In this document: one piece after another, positions 1 through 11,915 of the stretch
Layout: every line of letters starts with the position of its first letter
Position numbering within the stretch: position 1 is the stretch's first letter
Assembly: GCA_022606425.2 (NCBI GenBank)
Contig: JAHDVF020000734.1
Span: forward strand, 1,674,001 to 1,738,000
Direction of reading: 5' to 3'
Source: Lepidostoma basale
Lineage: Eukaryota; Arthropoda; Insecta; Trichoptera; Lepidostomatidae
DNA: 64,000 nt
Made by a program: the position numbers and the translations under genes
The notes under the pieces: generated by a model
What the model was told of the DNA's origin: nothing
Seen by the model: only the letters and a program-made list of their open reading frames with translations
Database searches by the model: none

Positions 1-117
1 GAGCGTACGGGTAACAGTATGTGAATATTGAAGATACGTCAGGATAGAACGGCGTAACAGTCCATCCTCGTCAAAGAATTATAGTAAAAGTGTTGAGTGT
101 AAATAATGGTATTTAAG

Positions 118-280
118 GCTACGATGGGAGGATGAAGTTGGGAGAGATGCAGCGAAATTGTTACGAATATCAAATTGGATGGTCAAAGCAGAGGTCAGGA
201 GGAGTTGGAGGCGAGGAATAATGGAGGCTAAGGCTCGATATGGGCTGTAGGACCATCGAAGAAGAAAAAGATTGTACTAC
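118..280 (+). mobile_element. LINE 3'-terminal fragment with (GAA)n-like tail
   Basis: Reading forward, the codons give LRWEDEVGRDAAKLL, then NWMVKAEVRRSWRR and EAKARYGL before a TAG stop. This is the extreme C-terminus typical of insect non-LTR retrotransposons (a tryptophan-rich W-x-D-x-V block, then W-R-R and EAKAxxGL). It is followed by a purine tail of GAAGAAGAAAAAG type, as expected for a retrotransposed 3' end. The rest of the element is missing (5' truncation). The clade is not assignable from so short a piece. Confidence 0.7.
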
Positions 281-1202
281 TTTATGCTTTCAAATTAACG
301 TACAGTAATATATATGATATGAGATGAAAAGTAATATATAGTGACCGGTGAGGTGTGATACACTTAAGGAGTCAATATACAAGTACTATGATACATAGTT
401 GTAGTACATTTATATGCGTATGCCATTTTATTCGTGTACACATTCATTGTTTGCCCTTAGCGGAGGTCACCCTTGTCAACAAAGGGTCGTAAAACAGTGA
501 CGCCAATTTGTAAACTTTGTTATCTGAACAAGTTAAGAACAACTCGGTATTTATTATTTGGTGAAGATACAATGAGGGGAACAAATAAATCACATATTTA
601 CATCGAAGGAAACTAAATACATATTAAATGTAGAGTTGTTTATTGATTTTTTTCATATCTCTAGTCTTCGTTTAATTACATTTTGTATTAAAATTCTTTC
701 AAAAGATGTTGAAAATTTTAGTTTTGGAATTTTTTAAAATATTTAAAATGTTAAACATATTTTTCTATGGGCATTATCGTTAATAAGCATACTTCAAGAG
801 CAACTATTAAAAATGTTTAATTAATGTCAACGAAATTGGTAGATTTCGGATGTTTATATGTTTTTATTGAATACGTGATTTCGGATCCAAAAGGGTTAAT
901 TTAATTTGGGCAAGAAGTCCGAAGGGTTAGTCCTCCAAGGTTACCCAGGATACGCACGCATGCGCCAGCAGGATGGGGTCATCGCCCTTCGTCCTTAAAC
1001 CCCAAGGACTAGCTGACTTACAGACCATGACGCCGTTACCGCATAAAGAAAATAACTTTAAACCACCCATTTATTATTTATAATTTATATATCATATGTC
1101 AAAGATATTCTAAAATCTCAAACATACTAGATAAATATTTAATTGGAAGATGTTTTATTCCTTTTGTTTATAATAATTGAATTTTTTAAAACTATAATTA
1201 CT
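281..1202. other. AT-rich stretch without recognised gene
   Basis: No coding signal or repeat family that I recognise. A GC-richer patch at about 905-1035 stands out from the AT-rich surroundings but matches nothing else in the window by eye. Confidence 0.5.
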
Positions 1203-1315
1203 TACTAAACATCACGCCGTATCTCGCTAGGGGTAGGCAGAAGAATGGACCGCCACACTGTTCTTTCCTCACATACTTCTCTCGCTTCTTCTTGCGCCAT
1301 GCACGCACGTCTATT
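1203..1315 (-). mobile_element. 3' stub of the YGSEAW-family LINE
   Basis: Starts with the family's 3' terminus CATCACGCCGT (minus-strand ACGGCGTGATG), followed by the reversed codons for the final AYP-GETA-like residues and the W-R-S-I-L block (AATGGACCGCCACACT). About 110 bp survive; mutated at the end of the ORF (TATCTCGCTAGG in place of TTTCCCCGCAGG). Confidence 0.7.
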
Positions 1316-1493
1316 ACCACAATTACTTTACCTGAACGAAACTTTTTTTTAACTAATTTTGGTTTTAATTAAAAATCTCGCTCACTTCCCTTTTAGATTT
1401 TGTATAGTCGACAAAAGATTAGGAAAAAAGTTATATTAAAATAGTTTTATAAATTTCACTTACATTTCTTGTCCTGTTGTCATTTATTCTGAT

Positions 1494-1644
1494 ATTAACT
1501 AACTAACTAACCATCACGCCGTCTCCCCGAAAGGGTAGGCAGAAAGAATGGACTGTCACATTTTTACTGATGCGGCACTCCATCCTTCTCTTTTCGCCCC
1601 GCGAGAGACGCGGTGTGATGGGTTGCGAACCTCATCGCCACTGT
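1494..1644 (-). repeat. Short repeat sharing the YGSEAW LINE 3' end (SINE candidate)
   Basis: The first 60 bp (an ACTAACTAAC tail, then CATCACGCCGTCTCCCCGAA) equal the 3' end of the YGSEAW LINE, but the sequence then diverges into TGCGGCACTCCATCC and TTCTCTTTTCGCCCC. The same junction recurs at 25394-25500. On the minus strand the 5' side carries GAGGTTCGCAACCC, resembling a tRNA/SINE B box. A SINE borrowing a LINE 3' end is plausible; a LINE subfamily is the alternative. Confidence 0.55.
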
Positions 1645-1751
1645 TATTCTGATATTAAAGACTGTCCAAATCAATTTTAATTCCATTTCGATATGCGCAA
1701 TGACATTGAGTATGGGATTACCTGTACTCATGTATTAAACAATCAGTTGTT

Positions 1752-1800
1752 TGTAACACCTGATGATGCCAACATAGATTGGCGAAACAGTTTCAAATTA
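1752..1800 (+). ncRNA. Hammerhead ribozyme-like motif (ACAG family)
   Basis: CTGATGA at 1760-1766, an extra T, then stem II GCCAA (1768-1772) perfectly complementary to TTGGC (1779-1783), followed by GAAA (1784-1787) and CAG. This is the order of a type I hammerhead core. Stem III is ACAG/TTT rather than ACAGCTGT and the cleavage triplet is TTC, so this copy is probably inactive or weak. Related to the copies at 19.1, 27.7, 39.4 and 47.5 kb. Confidence 0.6.
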
Positions 1801-2608
1801 ATATATTCCATGAAATAATTTAAATATTTTGAGAAAAAATGTTTTTTTCGATATAAATGCTTTCGATGTGAAAATCAATGTTCTATTTCTGAAATATGCA
1901 TTGATGAAGATAGTATGGTAATTGAATACTGTAAATGAATGAAATATTAAACCATATCTGTAAACCATTAGTCATTCATAATGATATTTTAATAAAACCT
2001 TATGTTGACTTTAATTCAATGGAGCCCCCTAGTTGGAGCTGTACGATGTTGGCACGACCAAACAATACCCATCTCCGAAGGTATGCACCACTACACAGGC
2101 ATAATTCATACCAAATAGCACGCAGATTAAATATTATCAATACGCTGACCTTGCGCCGATGAGGACGCGCTAATGTCAAGCGGTTTCCCCGAAAATGTTA
2201 ATAACTGATTAATATTGTACGTCTGTGTACGTGGTTACCGTCCTATTGAAACACAACGAGGATGATCTACTCGTATGTACACATAAACAAAATTGGTTGA
2301 ATACATTACCAATTTGATTATTTATAAACGATACTAATTAGTATCTTGTGTGAGCGCTAGTAGCAGAGCGTGCAAAAAATACGTAATCATAAATTGAATA
2401 AATATTATCATTACGAAAAGCCAAGGGCTCACAATTTTATGGAATCAGTGTTAGACAGATTGAAATCTGTAGTAACCAACAATCTGTCATATTTACTCAC
2501 AATCGCCAAAAGTAAAGATTTCTTTCGCGAGTTTTAAAAATCAGAACTTTTCATGTTCTAGCAGTAGGTAAATCTATGTGAAATCCTTAGATAACTAAGA
2601 AATTAACA
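1801..2608. other. AT-rich stretch without recognised gene
   Basis: Small ORFs only, with no recognisable domain; nothing further seen. Confidence 0.5.
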
Positions 2609-2775
2609 AACCAACTAACTAACTAAATAACTACCTAACTAACCTTCAGACTGTCTCTCCGAAGGGGTAGGCAGAAATAATGGACCGCCACACTGTTCTT
2701 TCCTGACATACCTCTCTCGATTCCTCAGTATTCACACATCATGCACGCACGTCGATTTCTCCGACTCCTCTTCAA
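2609..2775 (-). mobile_element. 3' stub of the YGSEAW-family LINE with (AACT)n tail
   Basis: An AACTAACTAACTAAATAACT tail adjoins CTTCAGACTGTCTCTCC, a mutated form of the CATCACGCCGTCTCCCC terminus, then GGTAGGCAG, AATGGACCGCCACACT and CACGTCGAT. These correspond on the minus strand to the final residues of the LINE ORF (RRACM, W-R-S-I-L, AYP). 5' truncated at about 2775. Confidence 0.75.
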
Positions 2776-3654
2776 ATTAATTTTAAAAATAATAATAAAA
2801 TTGCTAGTGCCTTTTAAAAGCCTTCCTGTTTCTCTTGCTGTCGTCTCTTAATGAGTATAAGGAAAATATAATATTATACAATATATGAAAAGCAAACGTA
2901 CGGATATTCATCAGTGTGTGTATATAAAATTTAGTTTTAATATGTAAAGCGCACAAATTAGTAAAAAATCAAAATGTATTGCAATTATCGGAAATTAAAA
3001 AAAGAAATCCACCAGGAGCACATGCATCGCGTGGCAGTATGCGGCGACACGCAGTATACAGACTATTGCGCGCATCACCACTCTTATCAATTCGACCTTG
3101 GCAATGATCGCCGCAGCCGCGGTCACCTCCCGTCTGCTCTGGGCTCCTGATACCGATTATCATCACCTTCACAGTACATTCCGTCACCTTTCCGCAATGC
3201 CAAAATTAATATCCAAAACAAGTGGATATTGCATGCCGACTAAAAGCAAGTACTCGTATAGTAATTTACAAGTACATTTAATTATATACTCGTATTATCG
3301 TAACTTCTATTTTCTTCGTGCAATATCGATGTTATCTCAAAATGTTTTACGAGTATTATCGTTAATTTTTTTCTGATTGATCAACCTATATTTACTAATT
3401 TTTTATTATTATTTTTTCCAAAATTAGTCATGGTTGCCTCTCGAACGTATATGAGATATTTTAAGTGGTTTTTAAACTAAATAGTATTAAATCAAACTAC
3501 AACCAATATGTAACGTTAATCAAATATAAATATTTTCATTGTTTCTTGAACAATGATATAAAACTCCATATTAAATATTTAATACGATTGAGTTGTTACC
3601 GTGTTTTTTTTTACGGGAGTGATATTTGGACAACAATGGACAACAAAGTTTGAT
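2776..3654. other. AT-rich stretch; flank of a hammerhead-family repeat near its end
   Basis: A GC-richer piece lies at about 3060-3150. At 3535-3580 the sequence TTGTTTCTTGAACAATGAT plus AAAACTCCATATTAAAT is the recurrent flank of the ACATGT-type hammerhead repeats seen elsewhere (28.0, 29.1, 31.6, 34.2 and 50.5 kb). No gene seen. Confidence 0.5.
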
Positions 3655-3705
3655 GTAGGTACCAGAAGATGGCAGCGAGCTGCCGAAACCGGTCGAAGAC
3701 GAAAA
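3655..3705 (+). ncRNA. Hammerhead ribozyme-like motif (ACCGGT family)
   Basis: CAGAAGA at 3663-3669 occupies the CTGATGA position (U4 and U7 both replaced by A), an extra T, then stem II GGCAGC/GCTGCC (3671-3676 with 3679-3684), GAAA (3685-3688), the palindromic stem III ACCGGT (3688-3693) and a GTC triplet ending at 3694. Stem II and III are perfect; the U4 change would normally impair cleavage. Degraded relatives are at 9.18, 10.15, 13.4 and 54.65 kb. Confidence 0.6.
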
Positions 3706-3819
3706 TTAATAAGTAGATTTTACACTAAAAATAAACAGAAAAATTCTTAATAAATTTTTATTTTTATTTTCATTATTTACGATGAACTTCTACCGAGAAA
3801 TTTCAATCAACAACATCAA

Positions 3820-3870
3820 TAATTTTGATAATGCCTTAGAAAGGCGAAACATGTTATTCCCATAAACTTC
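3820..3870 (+). ncRNA. Hammerhead-like motif (ACATGT family, TTGATAA core)
   Basis: TTGATAA at 3825-3831, extra T, stem II GCCTT/AAGGC (3833-3837 with 3841-3845), GAAA at 3846-3849, stem III ACATGT, then T where the cleavage C should be. Core positions C3 and G8 are altered, so activity is not expected. The following CATAAACTTCTAG is the family stem I arm. Confidence 0.55.
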
Positions 3871-3989
3871 TAGAAAACAAATGTTTTCATTAGTATTGAT
3901 AAAGATATTCGTTTTGAAATGATAAGTAACGTTAAAACTATTAACTCTTTGCTTGAACAATAATGTGAAATTCAATATTGAATATTTAA

Positions 3990-6075
3990 TATACTCGTAG
4001 TTTCCTGAAAGTTTTATAGGTATATTCCTCCTATTATGGTATATTCATATCATAAATGTCCAGAAAACGTAACATACGCATTCTTCAATGTTAAATACAA
4101 GAAATCTTCACCAAGTGTATAAATCCGATATTCATCCATTTCTAAAGTAGTAATTACATTTTAGAATATCTTATGGTAAGAAGATTGTTTTTTAAAACGA
4201 AATTCCACATTACATTACCACACATACACATGTTGTATATGTATATCATTACTTATGTGCATAAATGAATGTTTATTAGTAATTTTTCATGAATGTCAAT
4301 TTGACAAAGTCGTATGGCACATAAGAGTGTCCTCTGTGTCACCTCTTCTCGATAACTGACTCACAGAAATAAAGCGTTGAATTGAATATCATTCGCATTG
4401 GATTACAATGGTCCGCCTTCCATTCCTCACCTCCAGGTCTCATGGAGACCATGCGGTCAAATGCGATAAATTCTTACGCAGTGTAAGAATACCCGTTGAA
4501 ATATTATTAAAAACTAATCTAAAGGAAGTCAACTGATTATATTTCGTGCCTTTTCATTATCTATCAAAGTCTCGTGGCTGAAGGAATCAAAGAATTTAAG
4601 CTCTTAATGTTTTAGTTTAATGTTTATGTTAAAATATTTATAATTTCACCAAAATTCGGCGTATTCTTTTTTTGTAACTTGGGGACCACAACTTGCTAAA
4701 GAATAACGTATTATGTGAAAAGATTCTGATTAGTCAAAGTGCATACTTTATATAAACTTAGTTATTAAGCGGTTACTTTGGGTACATCTTGGTATAAGAC
4801 AAAGAAGGCGTCTCCGAAACGTCATTTACAGAAGCAACATGTAACAGAGCCCGATGAATTGATATCAAGTTATATATTTTACGATATTATAAGAACAAAA
4901 TAACATTTGACTATTGATAATAGACATATGTACTTCACTATCAAGACCGAATCCCTTAAATGATACTTAATGTAATATGCGATTTTTTTCACACTGAACG
5001 ATCGGTCGATAATATCGATAACGGGATCTTGCTGTGTGTTTAAAATAAACTATTTTTATTATTGCGTATTTTTTATCAAGCACGAATTAGGAGATTATGC
5101 ATAGTTGGATTTATTCGTGGATATGATGTAAAATCTAAAAGCAATCGCAAAACAAAACCTGGAAAATGTTTATCGACTATTCAAGGCCCCATTAACAATA
5201 ATTCAGTCGAAGGTCGCCTCCACCCGGAAACAATCTGAACGTATTTACTAGAAAGAAAATTTAAATAATTATGTTATATCATATTCGCGATACACAAACC
5301 AGACTTGTGTACAAAGACTTAATACTGTAATACTGTGTACCGTACTCGGAATATGATTGCACTCAAATTATAATTACAATTATTACGGGATAATTTAAAC
5401 TGCGGACTTTCGGTGTGTATGATAGATGCAGTGTCTCTATAGTGACTCCGTGTGTATGGTGGAGATATGATAGATAGTAAATAGGACAATTCAGCCTATA
5501 AAACATTACTATTACCTAAAAGTTAAATTATTTTAAGTCTCCAGTACAGTATCAAGAAATCATACACGTATGTGAACGTTTATCGTAAAAATCAAAAAAA
5601 TATTATTTTGCCGCGAGATTTGAATCCACAATTCGCGAGGAATATGGGTTCCGGTTGTAGAATTTTATAATAAAAAAATTACACATATAATTTTTTCAAT
5701 TAAATGATATTTGTTTTCTTAGCTGGTAAGTTATATAAATTTTTTTATACATATGTAGAAGTTGCCATTATATGCGAACATTTTATTTTTCATTTACCAT
5801 AGATAAAACAAATTGTATGTATTATGGTTTGTACATAGTATATTTTGGAGGTAACAACTCGTCGATTTAAGAAAGTATAATTATAATGGTGGTGTCAAAA
5901 AAAATTCTGCAACTGGTGGTGATAAATATATAAGTATAGGCCCAATCTAATATAAAACAATGTGCAAATAAATTGTTGTTTTGCCAGTTTTATTGTTTTA
6001 CTAAAATATTTAGATTTACCGAAGTTAGTTTGAACTCAAATGATTTTACTGGAATCTCTTGATGGGATCTGGTCT
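3990..6075. other. AT-rich stretch without recognised gene
   Basis: No coding signal. A weak GAAACGTC-type motif at about 4810-4840 was considered and not called. Nothing else recognised. Confidence 0.5.
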
Positions 6076-6125
6076 ACCACCAGTCTGTCGATGCCAGCGA
6101 GTCTGGCGAAACCAGTCGCTGTCTT
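6076..6125 (+). ncRNA. Hammerhead ribozyme-like motif (ACCAGT variant)
   Basis: CTGTCGA at 6085-6091, extra T, stem II GCCAG/CTGGC (6093-6097 with 6103-6107), GAAA at 6108-6111, ACCAGT and a GTC triplet ending at 6117. GCTG just after the cut site can pair with CAGT just before the core (one G-U), giving a short stem I. The core has A6 to T and U7 to C changes. Confidence 0.6.
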
Positions 6126-6534
6126 AATAAAGACAAAAGTGGAAGTAGTTAAAAAACATCGTTTTATTTAATTATTATTTAGTTTGAACTACCTAAAAGA
6201 GAGATAAATATATTTAAGGAAAATATCGTCATTTTTTTGTATTATTATTATTATATTATCAAAGGCAAGAAATTTTAATTGACAACATAGTAATTTTCAA
6301 TATAATATATAATTTAAATGACTAGTAGGTACGTAGTTTTAATGCTTATCATTTTATTCTTAAACCGGAATGTTACCGGATCCGTCAATCTCTGTTTTTG
6401 CATAAAAGTATTTATGAAGTATAAAAATACGAACGTGTATTTATTTGCATCACGCAAACGTCAGTAAAATAGCATTAAGATGTCTTCTTAATAGAGTAGT
6501 GAATAGAATAGTAGCGCGCAATGAATCAATCGCA

Positions 6535-6640
6535 GATTACGGCCGCCGCGAGTGGCCTGCAGTCGAGGCGCGGCGCGGCGCGGATCCCACCCGCCATGCG
6601 CCAGGAAGAGTCCGGCTCGGGCGTGTGTGGCGTGTCTGAA
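6535..6640. other. GC-rich patch
   Basis: About 100 bp containing GCCGCCGCG, GGCGCGGCGCGGCGCGG and CACCCGCC in an otherwise AT-rich region. Short ORFs on both strands here reflect the base composition and match no family I know. Could be a CpG-type regulatory patch; no TATA box or clear transcription unit is visible. Confidence 0.4.
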
Positions 6641-7010
6641 TGGACGCATTAATATACACGATAGTCCCAATCAAGGTCTTCTAGATATAATTAATTATTC
6701 ACGGTCTTCTAATGAGACTTACATTACCCCAAGGTCGGCGCTGAGCTGATCCGAGCGCTGCCGTTTAGCAGGGGACATTATTTTTATTCACCGAAACCAG
6801 AGATTCCCAAAGTTGGCGCTGGCTCCATCTGGAGGCGCGGCGGTACAATCATACGGAAGATGAGAATTCTTTCATCAGGTGTTGAATATCTAGGGGCTTG
6901 TGGTAGGGCCAAACTGGGTCTACAACTGGGATTAAAAGCATCAAGACTTTTGGAAATTATGGTATGTATCATTATTATTATGATATTAACGAATATTGAA
7001 AAATACGATC

Positions 7011-7515
7011 AGTGCACAATGGTGTTCTTGTACTGACCCTTATGTATGGAAGCGAAGCATGAAACTGGCAAAAGAAGGATAAAAATAGAATAAATGCAGT
7101 AGAAATGAGATCTCTTAGACGAATGTGTGGATACTCTGTGTATGATGGTGTGTCGAATGAAAATATAAGAAGTGAATGCGGTTCGAATGATGGTGTTATG
7201 AACAAAATAATGAAAGAATCATTGAGATTGTTTGAACATATGGAAAAAATGAATGAAGAAAGAATGGTTAAAAAAATATGTTAACGATGTAAATGGAACT
7301 AGAAATAGAGTAAGACCGAGGAAAACCTGGCACAATCAAATAAATTAAATACTGAATGTCGGCCACGAAAGGAGTCAGAGAAATCGACGCGCGTGCATGA
7401 CACGATGTATAAATGTTGCGGAATCGAGAGAAATATGTCAGGAAAGAAAAGTGTGGCAGTCCATTCTTTCTGCCTACTCCTTCGGAGAGACGGCGTGATG
7501 GTTAGTTAGTTAGTT
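7011..7515 (+). mobile_element. YGSEAW-family LINE, C-terminal 500 bp, inactivated
   Basis: The forward frame reads VHNGVLVLTLMYGSEA, then a stop where the family has W, then NWQKKD, NRINAVEMRSLRRMCG and LRLFEHMEKM. After frameshifts it ends ICQERKVWQSILSAYSFGET and TGA at 7496-7498. This is the region downstream of the reverse transcriptase in an insect LINE, ending in GGCGTGATGG and a (GTTA)n tail. It is 5' truncated at about 7011 and pseudogenic (in-frame stop, at least one frameshift near 7270). Confidence 0.85.
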
Positions 7516-9175
7516 TTTTTTTTAATATAAAAACCGTTACATAGCTTTTAGTTTAACCTCTGTCATTTTGGAATTGGACCTATGCGAAACAAACTTATAA
7601 GTTATTTCAGGATTTGTTTACCAGTGTGAAACTAAAATACATTAAATAGTTTTCAGTAAATATTTAGTATTATAATATTCCACTTGTTCTTATAAATAGT
7701 TACGACTGATTTCAGCAGGTCATTGTAATGGCTTTTTAAAGCCGAAGATTTTGAACTTTATGCTGGTTTCCACACTTCTGAAGTTGCTTGTTGTTGATTA
7801 GATCGACCTCATTTTATGTGTAGTGAGAGGTTGAAACAAAAAAAAATCATCTACGAGTATATAAATTTTATAATGATTTAAATATTTAAGTGTCTATAAT
7901 AATTTGAGCCAAAATGACAATAAAATATCATTATCTGGAACAAGTTCAAATGTTGGGAGTGATGTTTTTGAAAAATATTTTTAATGTGGAGAACAATGTG
8001 GATTTTTATTTAAATAATTTTTTTAAAACATAGTATTTTTCACACTTCTTATAAACCATGTTTCGAATAGTAGACGCCCTATCTCTTTTTTAAAATTTGT
8101 ACAATAAAATATTTTTCAACATTCAATTCTAATAAAAATATATTATTTGAGAAGTTCTGGTTTGAATGATACCTCTATTATTATTTGTTGTATGATTATT
8201 TGGATAACCTTGAAGTCATAAGAGTACACTGTGTTTTTACGATAGTAGTTACTACATGAATTGTTTGGAGAATCCACATATGTATTATTTAAAATAAACC
8301 ATTGAAGTAATTACCTAAGAGGAGTATTGTGTTTTGTTATATAGTTTAGTGAAACCGTAGTGTATAAACATTTAAAAATAGAATCGCCCAAGGCTTACTT
8401 CAAGTAGGAGGTAAACGTTATGAAAAAGAATAATATTTCTTTAAAGTAATTTTTCTTACTCTTTCTATTTACGCGTGCTTTGAGAATCTAATTGGTTTGA
8501 TTTCTAATTCGTAATATCCAAAGAATTTCTCTGAATTTGAATAAGCACAACCCGCAAGTTTCTGCCAAGGAAATAGTATTCAATTGTTCGTTCTTCGGAA
8601 CTGATTACGAATCCTTAATAAATAATGTTCAACATCCATTGTTCTACAAATGTACAACTTATTGGAAACAATTTACATTGTAACATTTGTACGAACTTGA
8701 AGCTTATGAATAAGATATTATGAGAATAAAATAATGTAAAATAAAAACTTTCTTAGGAATAATAACTTTGAAAAAAAATCGTTTATGTGTTGACTTCATT
8801 ACAATACTAAAATAAATAATAAATCGATTTATTTACTCAGAGAAATCAAGAGGCGCATATTGTTAAAATAATAAATTCGCTATCGCCAGAATGATGGCCC
8901 AACACTCACCCTCAGATGAATGTAAAAAAACAATTATCTTAGTTCCTTTTTGACCTCACAATAGTTATAAACTAGTAGAATACGGATCACGATGACCAAA
9001 TATTACAACTACGCAGTTAAAAGAAAACTATTCCAAAATGATTAGCGTAATAATTTGTATCGAGGCATTTCACCTGAGAGAAGAATTACTAAATACATTG
9101 GAATATATAATATATTACACATTCATATATTATAATAAGTCCATTACTAGAAATTCATGTATATATGTATAAGAA
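7516..9175. other. AT-rich stretch without recognised gene
   Basis: No coding signal or family resemblance that I can support. Confidence 0.5.
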
Positions 9176-9216
9176 TAAGATACCAGAAAATGGCAGCGAG
9201 CTACCTTAATCACCCT
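9176..9216 (+). repeat. Degenerate hammerhead-family remnant (ACCGGT type)
   Basis: ACCAGAAAATGGCAGCGAGCT matches the 5' half of the motif at 3662-3684 with one change, but the GAAACCGGTC half is destroyed (ACCTTAATC). Confidence 0.5.
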
Positions 9217-9428
9217 ACGTATTTGAACGTACGTGATACGTTCACCTTGACTGTACCATTCTGCGATATACCGTATCACGTACGCGCTTGAGAAAAAGTA
9301 ACGTACCTAAAATATACAAACTCTTAGGGATACCCGCGTGCGCAAACAACACTCGAGTACAGGTCTTCATAAATATGATAGTTTTACAAGGGGCAGGCGA
9401 AGTGTGCGGCCGAGTATGTGACGTTTCG

Positions 9429-9508
9429 TAATTTAAAAAAATATAATTAATATATATAATATATAATATAAAAAATATAATATAAAAAATATAATATAAA
9501 AAATACAC
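9429..9508. repeat. AT-rich tandem repeat
   Basis: Repeated AATATAATATAAAAAAT units, about 17 bp each, over roughly 80 bp. Confidence 0.7.
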
Positions 9509-10129
9509 CTTAAATTTCATTAATAAAATAACCTGCTTTTTTGCACGTATCTCGGAAAATTACCCAAAGGTAGGACGGTTAACTGGTCGGAATTAGATGA
9601 ACTAGTGGAATATTTTATTTATTTTATTATTCGTTATTTGCAATGAACTTTTACCAACAATTTTCAATAATCAACACCATACATTGAAATTGCTTTACCA
9701 AATGGTGTAAGTGGTAACGATAAGGAAACCCGCCAGTTGCTGAGGACAGAGAAGGGGTTAGAGGAAGCGACCTTCTGCGGCGGTGACCTCTGATAACTAA
9801 TGTAATACTTTGGTTTCCGCATTGCTAATTGACAAAAGTTTTGGATCGTTGGATTGTTCCCTGCGCTTAAAACAATAAACACGATACTTATGTACTTACA
9901 CTAGTTGACAAAACATAAATACGTCACAAGCCAAGAAAAATAAACCTTATATAATTAAATAATTTAAATAAATATTAAGTTAAATCGTAAACTAGATAAT
10001 ATTATTGTTGCAAATAATGAAAATAAAATATAAATATTTTTATTATATCATAGTACCTATATATTTCGTTTATTCCACTTGTTATTTTGGTTTAGATCAG
10101 TTACGGCATTACGCTGAACTTGAATCTGA

Positions 10130-10186
10130 CAGATCAGTCATAATACGGCAATGAGCTGCCGAAACCGGTCAAAACCGGAAGAACAA
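10130..10186 (+). repeat. Degenerate hammerhead-family remnant (ACCGGT type)
   Basis: CGGCAATGAGCTGCCGAAAC followed by CGGTC retains stem II, GAAA, the ACCGGT palindrome and the GTC triplet, but no CTGATGA-like box precedes stem II. Confidence 0.55.
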
Positions 10187-10289
10187 ATGGAATAAAACAA
10201 AATATGAAAGAAATGTCTTATTTCATTAATTGTCCGTTTAAGATTCCATGATATTTATGGCCAAACAATTTTACACGGTAAATCGGAAA

Positions 10290-10430
10290 GTATTACATTA
10301 TTCTAAATTCAAATTCAAATTTTTATTCGAGAAGAGTATCCTTACTGCTCTGCTTATATATTAAATAATGTTAGGCCTTTTTTGTCACACAAAAAACTAG
10401 CAAAAACAGTTTATTCTTATTAATATGGTA
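10290..10430 (-). repeat. Possible LINE/SINE 3' end with (AAATTTG)n-like tail
   Basis: AAATTCAAATTCAAATTTTT at about 10310-10325 resembles the oligonucleotide-repeat tails of insect retroposons, followed by an unrelated 100 bp. Only one copy is seen here, so the call is weak. Confidence 0.3.
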
Positions 10431-11187
10431 TACGACTCAACAAGCGATTCTATGCACTAAATTTGGAATATATCACTTATGAATCACCGTGGAGGTTGTA
10501 CTGACAATTATTACTTAGCGGCCAGCCATAACTGAGAAAACGGTGTTGAAAAACGCTATTTGTAAAGCAACCATAAAAATATGCGATTCGTATTTTACTG
10601 CAATAACATGTTTTCTCACATCTGTTGTGTAATATTGTCAACCTATCACTGTTCCAAGTACTCCGTCTAAAAATAATTGAATGGAAATACTAATAATATT
10701 TATTAACCGAAAACTTAATTCAACATGAGTTTTGTTTTCACAATATTTTTCGTGTCTACTATAGATTAATTATTTATAATTTATTGAAGCGTAATGAGTA
10801 AATATTTATTACATTTGTATAATGTTTGAGTGTGTCAACACTCGACTGTTTACTAAATATGGCATTCCAAGGTGAAAGAAAAAATGTTTTCATGATATAA
10901 GTATTATAACTACATGTTCACTACACACATCTGTATGTAAGAACAAAACACAATCACCAGAACACATACATTACACGAACACAACATGTTTATATTAATA
11001 CATATCAAGATAAAACAGATTTAGTAGCTAAACATATCTGACAATGGATTTTCCAACGTTATTTGGAGAACTGAAAATGTTAAATAATAATTTTGATTTT
11101 ATCGATATTAACTGTGTCGTCATATATTTGTTGCTTCTTGAACAATGGTGTAAAATTGTATTAAATATTTATTATATAATATATGTT

Positions 11188-11446
11188 GATGATATGCTGA
11201 GACGGAACCCAGCCTGCATCGCTCAGGGCGCACTAGACTGGTCCCCTGTAGGGGGAAAGAGAAAGCGAGGCAGACTTGGAGTCACCTGGAGAAGAGCCCT
11301 GCAGGACGAAGTTAAGGCAGCAGGCCTCACTTGGGATGATGTTAGGCATCAGGCATGCCATAGAGTCGGGTGGAGAAAGTTCCTTGAGGCCCCGGAGGAG
11401 GTGTGACAGGACAAAAAGAAGAAAAAGAAGAAAAAGAAGATATGTT
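11188..11446 (+). mobile_element. LINE 3'-terminal fragment with (GAAAAA)n tail
   Basis: The forward frame gives MLRRNPACIAQGALDWSP, GGKRKRGRLGVTWRRALQ, EVKAAGLTWDDVRHQA and VGWRKFLEAPEEV before TGA. The pattern (G-x-R-x-R-G-R-x-x-x-x-W-R, LTW-x-D/E, R-x-x-W-R) is the conserved C-terminal tail of RTE/jockey-like insect LINEs. The upstream part is lost. The purine tail (GAAGAAAAAGAAGAAAAAG) supports target-primed insertion. It differs in sequence from the YGSEAW family. Confidence 0.8.
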
Positions 11447-11754
11447 GATGAAAACGATTGAAGTTTATTTTGTTTTATTGGAGTGGCAGCTTCGATCAGC
11501 TAGGGCTTTATCAAATGTGCGCACACATTATAAGTATACTTTATTCAAAAATTTCGTTAATTTAATTCATATTAAAAAAACAGAATTATGGAAAAACTTT
11601 TTTTTATTTAATTTACCTATAATATAATATATAAATCTTATGTTTTAAACACTTTCTTTGACTTGAACCACAACGCAATTGGAAGCAATTGAGGTATTAT
11701 CAAATTAAATGTTGAGGCATTATCAAATTAAAGTGGTCAAAATTTATAAGTTTA

Positions 11755-11915
11755 CGTTTCCACATCCCATCCCTTGCCTTCTTTCGAAGGAGCACCCCGG
11801 GACAAATCTAGCCCACGCATAAAATGACCAGCAATCATATTTCCAACAGATGTAAGAGAAATATCCAATAGAGCTGAACCTCTGTATACCAGAAGATCCA
11901 AGTTTAATCCAAGAT
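11755..11915 (+). repeat. Dispersed repeat R1, partial copy
   Basis: Shares AGGAGCACCCCGGG, ATTTCCAACAGATGTAAGAG and CCAGAAGATCCAAG with copies at 14415-14695, 14737-14832, 49428-49625 and 61868-62145. Sense orientation is chosen so that the variable (TCCAAG)n run is at the 3' end. This copy is the most diverged. A 73-residue open frame on the opposite strand is composed of this repeat and is not a host gene. Confidence 0.6.

Noticed and set aside
4795..4840. GAAACGTC with a possible small stem II, hammerhead-like
   Set aside because: No CTGATGA-like box at the right distance, and stem II is only two pairs; not distinguishable from chance.
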